Shown in pieces: positions 60,498 through 64,000 of a stretch of 64,000 nt of DNA (the first letter of the stretch is position 1; the number at the start of each line of letters is the position of its first letter). The DNA lies in the NCBI RefSeq assembly GCF_002934265.1, contig NZ_PTIX01000013.1:140967-204966 (forward strand). The letters are read 5' to 3'. The notes under the pieces are model-generated. The model did not search any database. It worked only from the letters and a program-made list of their open reading frames with translations, and was not told where the DNA came from. A program made the position numbers and the translations under genes. The stretch is from Actinokineospora auranticolor (lineage in GTDB: Bacteria; Actinomycetota; Actinomycetes; Mycobacteriales; Pseudonocardiaceae).

Positions 60498-61435
60498 CCG
60501 GCCACCTCCTCCACCGCCCGGCGCCGCGTGGGACTGCCCACGTGCCCGTAGCCGATCCTCAGGACTGTGTGCACCATCCCACCTACCAGGGCGCCGAGCG
60601 CGCGTCTAGTGGTGGGTACCTCGACCGGCTGGGACAGCGGCGACACCGCGAGCCCGGAGGCGGTGGCGGTCAGCAGCACGCGCTGCATGGCCTGCCCGGC
60701 CACCACCTGGTCGGCCGGGGTGTCGCCGAGGGTGGTGAGCACCGCGAGCAGCGGTACCCGCTCGAAGTCGGCCTCGGGCGCGCCGAAGTCGCGTAGTGCG
60801 ACGAGACCGCCCGGGGTCGGGGAGCGCCCCAGCGCCGACGCGGGGACACCGTCCGCGCGGCCGGGCCCAGCCAACCAAGACCGCAGCTCGGCGCGGTAGG
60901 CGGGGTCGCCGCTCTGCACCCGGTCGGCCCGACGGATCAGGTCGGCGACGGGGGTGAACAGCTCGGGCCGGTCGACGAGCACGAGCCGCGCCCCCTCGGC
61001 CGCAGCGGCCCGCGCCAACGGCACCCGCAGCCGCTCGGGCACGGCCCGGTCGAGGAACGGCCTGCGATTGGTGTGCCTGCGCGGGACGGCGGCGGCGAGG
61101 GTCCGCTCCTGTTCGGTGGGCCGGTGCCGCACGTCCAACTCGACCTCCGCGAGCAGGTCGTCCCGCTCCCCGTCGGGCCGCACCCGGACCCGGGCCGCGA
61201 ACCCGTCGACGGCGAGCGCGAGGCGCAGGGTGTAAAGGGCGGCGCCGCAGGAGAGGCGGGCCTCGTGGCCGTGGGGGTCGACCACGGCCAGCACCCGGTC
61301 CCGGTCCAGCCACACCTCGATGACGCGCCCGCGCCGCGCGAACCGCCACGGCTGGGAGTTGTGCACCGACGGCGCGCGGGTCGCGGCCGCCAGCGCCCGG
61401 TGGATCACCTGGTCCACTTCGGAGTCCGTGGGCAT
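60494..61435 (-). CDS. Acg-family FMN nitroreductase-like protein, copy 1
   Basis: 313 residues, ATG at 61435 with AAGGAC upstream. APSVHNSQPWRFARRG near 20-35 and ARLSCGAALYTLRLAL near 58 match the paralogue at 59535, so the pair is a tandem duplication. The C-terminus ends VLRIGYGHVGSPTRR. Likely FMN-binding stress protein. Two-gene operon. Confidence 0.82.
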   Translation of the reverse strand: MPTDSEVDQVIHRALAAATRAPSVHNSQPWRFARRGRVIEVWLDRDRVLAVVDPHGHEARLSCGAALYTLRLALAVDGFAARVRVRPDGERDDLLAEVELDVRHRPTEQERTLAAAVPRRHTNRRPFLDRAVPERLRVPLARAAAAEGARLVLVDRPELFTPVADLIRRADRVQSGDPAYRAELRSWLAGPGRADGVPASALGRSPTPGGLVALRDFGAPEADFERVPLLAVLTTLGDTPADQVVAGQAMQRVLLTATASGLAVSPLSQPVEVPTTRRALGALVGGMVHTVLRIGYGHVGSPTRRRAVEEVAG

Positions 61436-61980
61436 GGCCGTCCTTTCGTCACTCCCAGGTTGCCCCGCCGGTACCCGTGGTCGACACCGCCCCGGGGCCT
61501 CCCCCCGGCGGGACCTTCGACCTCACACCCCCTGCCGGACAACGACGAGCAGGTGCCGCGACCCACTCGCACTCGGGGTGGGATTCACCCGCCGACCGTT
61601 CGGGGCCCGCGACCGCACGACAAGTGGCCAAGCAGCGGCACGGGTCGAGGCTCCCCAACCTGGAGTTCTTAGGACCGCCTGGGCGCAGGACGAGCCAACG
61701 GCCATACGACCCAACAGTCCGCACGGCCACCGCGCACCCCCGGACGTCACCACCCCGGCGAGTTGTCCACAGGCATGATCGTCTCCGGCCGGAATTGTCA
61801 GTCCCGGCCGGGAGAATTGATTCCGGGGGCCGGAGGCATACCGTGATCATTTCCCGCGGCCGGGAGGCGGCCTGGAGAAGGCACCGACGGCTACTGTTCC
61901 CGGGGTGAAATCCACGGCGGGGCGTTGCCCGCGCCCCGGGGTGGGTATCGCCACGGGGTCGGGCGACGCTAGGAGGTGCG
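61436..61980. other. Intergenic region containing repeat copy 1
   Basis: 545 bases between the Acg gene pair and the ZIP transporter, which diverge. Apart from the 88-base repeat at 61762 and the AGGAGGTG ribosome site before 61981, nothing was recognised. Confidence 0.5.
61762..61849 (+). repeat. 88-base interspersed repeat, copy 1
   Basis: Begins GTTGTCCACAGGCATGATCG and ends GGAGGCATACCGTGATCA, with inverted CTCCGGCC/GGCCGGAG arms inside. Shared by copies at 63203, 63464 (reverse) and 63702. Confidence 0.85.
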
Positions 61981-62730
61981 GTGGCTGAGATCCTGGTCGC
62001 GGGCGGGTGGGGGCTGCTCGCCGGGTCCGCGCTGGTGCTGGGCGCGGCGGTGGGGTTCTTCGCGCGGGTGCGTCCGCCGGTGGTGGCGGCGGTGATGGCC
62101 TTCGGCAGCGGCGTGCTGCTGTCGGCGGTGTCCTTCGAGCTGATCGGCGAGGCGCACGAGCAGGGCGGCATGGTGCCGACCACCATCGGCGCGGTCGGCG
62201 GCGCGGTGGTCTACACGCTGGCCGACGTGTGGTTGGCGCGGCGGGGCGCGCGGCACCGGAAGCGCTCGGGCGGGCAGCAGCCGTCGGAGCGGGAGCAGGC
62301 CGGTTCGGGCACGGCGATGGCGTTCGGGGCGCTGCTCGACGGGATACCGGAGTCCATTGTGATCGGCACGAGCCTGCTCGGCGGCGGCACGGTCAGCGCC
62401 GTCACCGTCGCGGCCGTGTTCATCAGCAACGTGCCGGAGGGCCTGTCCAGCGCGGCGGGCATGCGCCGGGCGGGCCGGGACCCGCGCTACGTCTTCGGGT
62501 TGTGGGGCGGCATCGCGGTCATCAGCGGCGCGGCGGCGATGCTCGGCTACGGCGCGCTCGGCGACGCGCCACCCGGCCTGCTGGCGGGCATCACCGCGTC
62601 GGCGGGCGGGGCGATCCTGGCGATGATCGCCGACACCATGATCCCGGAGGCGTTCGCCGACGCGCACCTGTGGATCGGCCTCATCACCGTGATCGGTTTC
62701 CTTACCGCCTTCGCGCTGTCGCAGGCGTGA
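61981..62730 (+). CDS. ZIP-family metal transporter
   Basis: 249 residues from GTG 61981 with AGGAGGTG upstream. Eight hydrophobic segments; the metal-binding helices carry VSFELIGEAHEQGG near 45, AFGALLDGIPESIVIGTS near 118 and FISNVPEGLSSAAG near 142, the conserved Asp/Glu/Asn positions of ZIP helices IV and V. A charged loop (RRGARHRKRSGGQQPSEREQ) separates helices 3 and 4. Probably moves zinc or another divalent ion into the cytoplasm. Confidence 0.85.
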   Translation: MAEILVAGGWGLLAGSALVLGAAVGFFARVRPPVVAAVMAFGSGVLLSAVSFELIGEAHEQGGMVPTTIGAVGGAVVYTLADVWLARRGARHRKRSGGQQPSEREQAGSGTAMAFGALLDGIPESIVIGTSLLGGGTVSAVTVAAVFISNVPEGLSSAAGMRRAGRDPRYVFGLWGGIAVISGAAAMLGYGALGDAPPGLLAGITASAGGAILAMIADTMIPEAFADAHLWIGLITVIGFLTAFALSQA

Positions 62731-62848
62731 CCCCGCTTCCTTACCCCCACGAGCCCCCCACGATCGGGTGCGCCGTGGTGCCGCGCGCGCGACACGGGGA
62801 ATACCGTCGATGGCGGTTCGGCGCCCGTGACAGGAGGAGAAGAAAGCA

Positions 62849-63154
62849 GTGAGGACAACCCGACTGATGACGTTGGCAGTACTCGTATCCGCACTAGTCG
62901 CGGCCCCCGGGACCGCGACAGCGGCAAGGGGTCTGTTCGTCTACTACGAACCAAGCGGCGGCGCGGGCATCATCGACCCAGACGACAACACCTGCTACCG
63001 CCTCGAACCAGGCACTTACCACCTGGACAACCAGACGAACCGCCAAGCGCTCCTCTACGCCGCCCCCGACTGCGGCGGCGCACCGTCGGCCGTCATGGCC
63101 CCCAACACGGAACTGGGCGCCCCCGGCCACGCCGCGGTCCTGTTCCACCGCTGA
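62849..63154 (+). CDS. Small secreted protein
   Basis: 101 residues from GTG 62849 with AGGAGGAG upstream. Signal peptide LMTLAVLVSALVAAPGTATA at residues 6-25, mature chain about 76 residues. Two Cys (DDNTCYRL, APDCGGA) could form one disulfide. The layout (PGTYHLDNQTNRQALLY, APDCGGAPSAVMAP) recalls small secreted beta-sandwich proteins of the peptidase-inhibitor-like group in actinomycetes; no function is assigned. Confidence 0.7.
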   Translation: MRTTRLMTLAVLVSALVAAPGTATAARGLFVYYEPSGGAGIIDPDDNTCYRLEPGTYHLDNQTNRQALLYAAPDCGGAPSAVMAPNTELGAPGHAAVLFHR

Positions 63155-63202
63155 ACACCCGGACGCCGAACACCCGGCCACCAGACCGCGGCGCGACCCG
63201 CG

Positions 63203-63290
63203 GTTGTCCACAGGCATGATCGTCTCCGGCCGAAATCGTCGGTCCCCACCGGTAGAATTGATTCCGGGGGCTGGAGGCATACCGTGATCA
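63203..63290 (+). repeat. 88-base interspersed repeat, copy 2
   Basis: GTTGTCCACAGGCATGATCG at the start, GTGATCA at the end; same length as copies 1 and 3 with a few substitutions. Confidence 0.85.
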
Positions 63291-63463
63291 CCTTCGCCGC
63301 GACGTTCACCAGGCGGGCGGATTCGAACACTGGCAATCACCTCGGGCGTTTGGCGCTTCCCGAGTGGAGGCAGTGCGGAACGCAGGTCGACCCGCGGGGA
63401 TGTTTCCAGTCAGCGAGGCTCGGGTCATTCGGATCCGGTCGCCTCTCGAATCGGGCGGCGAGA

Positions 63464-63551
63464 TGATCACAGTATGCCGCCGGCCCCCGGAATCAATGCT
63501 ACCGGCCGGGACCGACGATTCCGCCCGAAGATGATCATGCCTGTGGACAAC
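63464..63551 (-). repeat. 88-base interspersed repeat, copy 3 (inverted)
   Basis: Reverse complement begins GTTGTCCACAGGCATGATCA and ends GTGATCA. Inverted relative to the other copies. Confidence 0.85.
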
Positions 63552-63701
63552 CGGTCGACGCGATGACGGCTGTGGGTGCGGCGGCCGCGTGGACCGCTGG
63601 ACCATATCGCGGGGCGCCTCTTGCCAGGTTCAGGCCGATCGGTTCGCACGACCCGACGATCCCGCGGCTTCCGCACACCTCGGCCGCCATCACCTCGACG
63701 A

Positions 63702-63782
63702 GTTGTCCACAGGCATGATCATCTTTGCCCGGAACTGTCGCCCCTCCCCGGTAGAATGAACACCGGGGGCCGGAGGCGCAAT
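63702..63782 (+). repeat. Interspersed repeat, copy 4, diverged 3' end
   Basis: Starts GTTGTCCACAGGCATGATCA; the middle follows the other copies but has a short deletion and the final GTGATCA is lost. Confidence 0.75.
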
Positions 63783-64000
63783 GCCACTAACTTAGGCTAG
63801 GTGCGAGGATTCTGATGGTGGCCGGACCCTGATGTCGAACGCCTTGATGTTTGCCCTTTTTGGTGGGGTAGCGTTTATGGCGTCCACGTTTGGCCACACG
63901 GGGGTACGTTCGGTGCCTTCGGGCCGCGAGGTGTCTCTCGTTGATTTCCGCGCGGGTCTCCGATAACGCTCTCGCCTGGCGCTCAGGGGGAAAAATCCGC
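63783..64000. other. Right-edge region without a recognised gene
   Basis: 218 bases to the window end. GC content is lower than in the neighbouring genes and T-rich patches occur (TTTGCCCTTTTTGG at about 63850). No complete reading frame; could be a promoter region for a gene beyond the edge. Confidence 0.35.

Noticed and set aside
61762..63782. CRISPR array
   Set aside because: Only four copies, 88 bases long, hundreds of bases apart and one inverted; no spacers or cas genes.

Overview
The window is high-GC DNA with many GTG starts, four-base ATGA/GTGA gene overlaps and mycothiol-type, SARP-type and fused acyl-CoA carboxylase genes. This points to an actinomycete, most likely of the Pseudonocardiales (inference from gene content; no rRNA or other marker is present).

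Positions 1-30561 look like a specialised-metabolite locus. At the left edge, reading out of the window, is the first half of an indigoidine-synthetase-type NRPS (adenylation domain with an FMN oxidase insertion). Upstream of it is a tight minus-strand operon: serine O-acetyltransferase, cysteine-synthase-like enzyme, two ATP-grasp ligases and an MFS exporter. Next come a second MFS exporter, a divergent large SARP/NB-ARC/TPR regulator, a 67-residue secreted peptide with three Asp-Thr-His-Trp repeats, an ornithine-cyclodeaminase-like protein and a small Cys-rich/HTH pair. A plus-strand operon then encodes two more ATP-grasp ligases, a third MFS exporter and two PLP aminotransferases. It is followed by a mycothiol-dependent-oxidoreductase-like gene, a complete 4-amino-phenylpyruvate set (PapB-, PapA- and PapC-like), an AMP-forming ligase, a DAHP synthase and a large FAD enzyme. 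My reading is that DAHP synthase feeds chorismate, PapA/B/C and an aminotransferase make 4-aminophenylalanine, CysE/CysK (perhaps with the OCD-like protein) make a beta-substituted alanine, and four ATP-grasp ligases join amino acids without an NRPS. Leucine TTA codons in five of these genes and a promoter element shared by two transcription units suggest common regulation. The product is not identifiable from sequence alone.

Positions 30562-34830 are decayed or accessory DNA: an 800-base G-poor pyrimidine tract ending in a strong terminator, a frameshifted secreted amidase, a lipoprotein gene broken by a 17-base tandem repeat, a methyltransferase and a small hypothetical gene.

Positions 35126-46236 hold an alkaline phosphatase, a two-gene membrane/cytosolic unit of unknown function, a secreted TAP-type hydrolase and a very large fused acyl-CoA carboxylase. 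Positions 46500-48360 contain gene remnants (MarR and TPR-like).

Positions 48363-63154 carry ordinary chromosomal genes: LysE-type exporter, AraC regulator with divergent NmrA-type reductase, aldo/keto reductase, MMPL transporter with a palindrome over its ribosome site, nucleotidyltransferase-like protein, lipoprotein, second secreted hydrolase, GNAT enzyme, two tandem Acg-type nitroreductases, ZIP transporter and a small secreted protein. Four copies of an 88-base repeat, each carrying TTGTCCACA, lie between 61762 and 63782. No tRNA, rRNA, CRISPR array or transposase was recognised.
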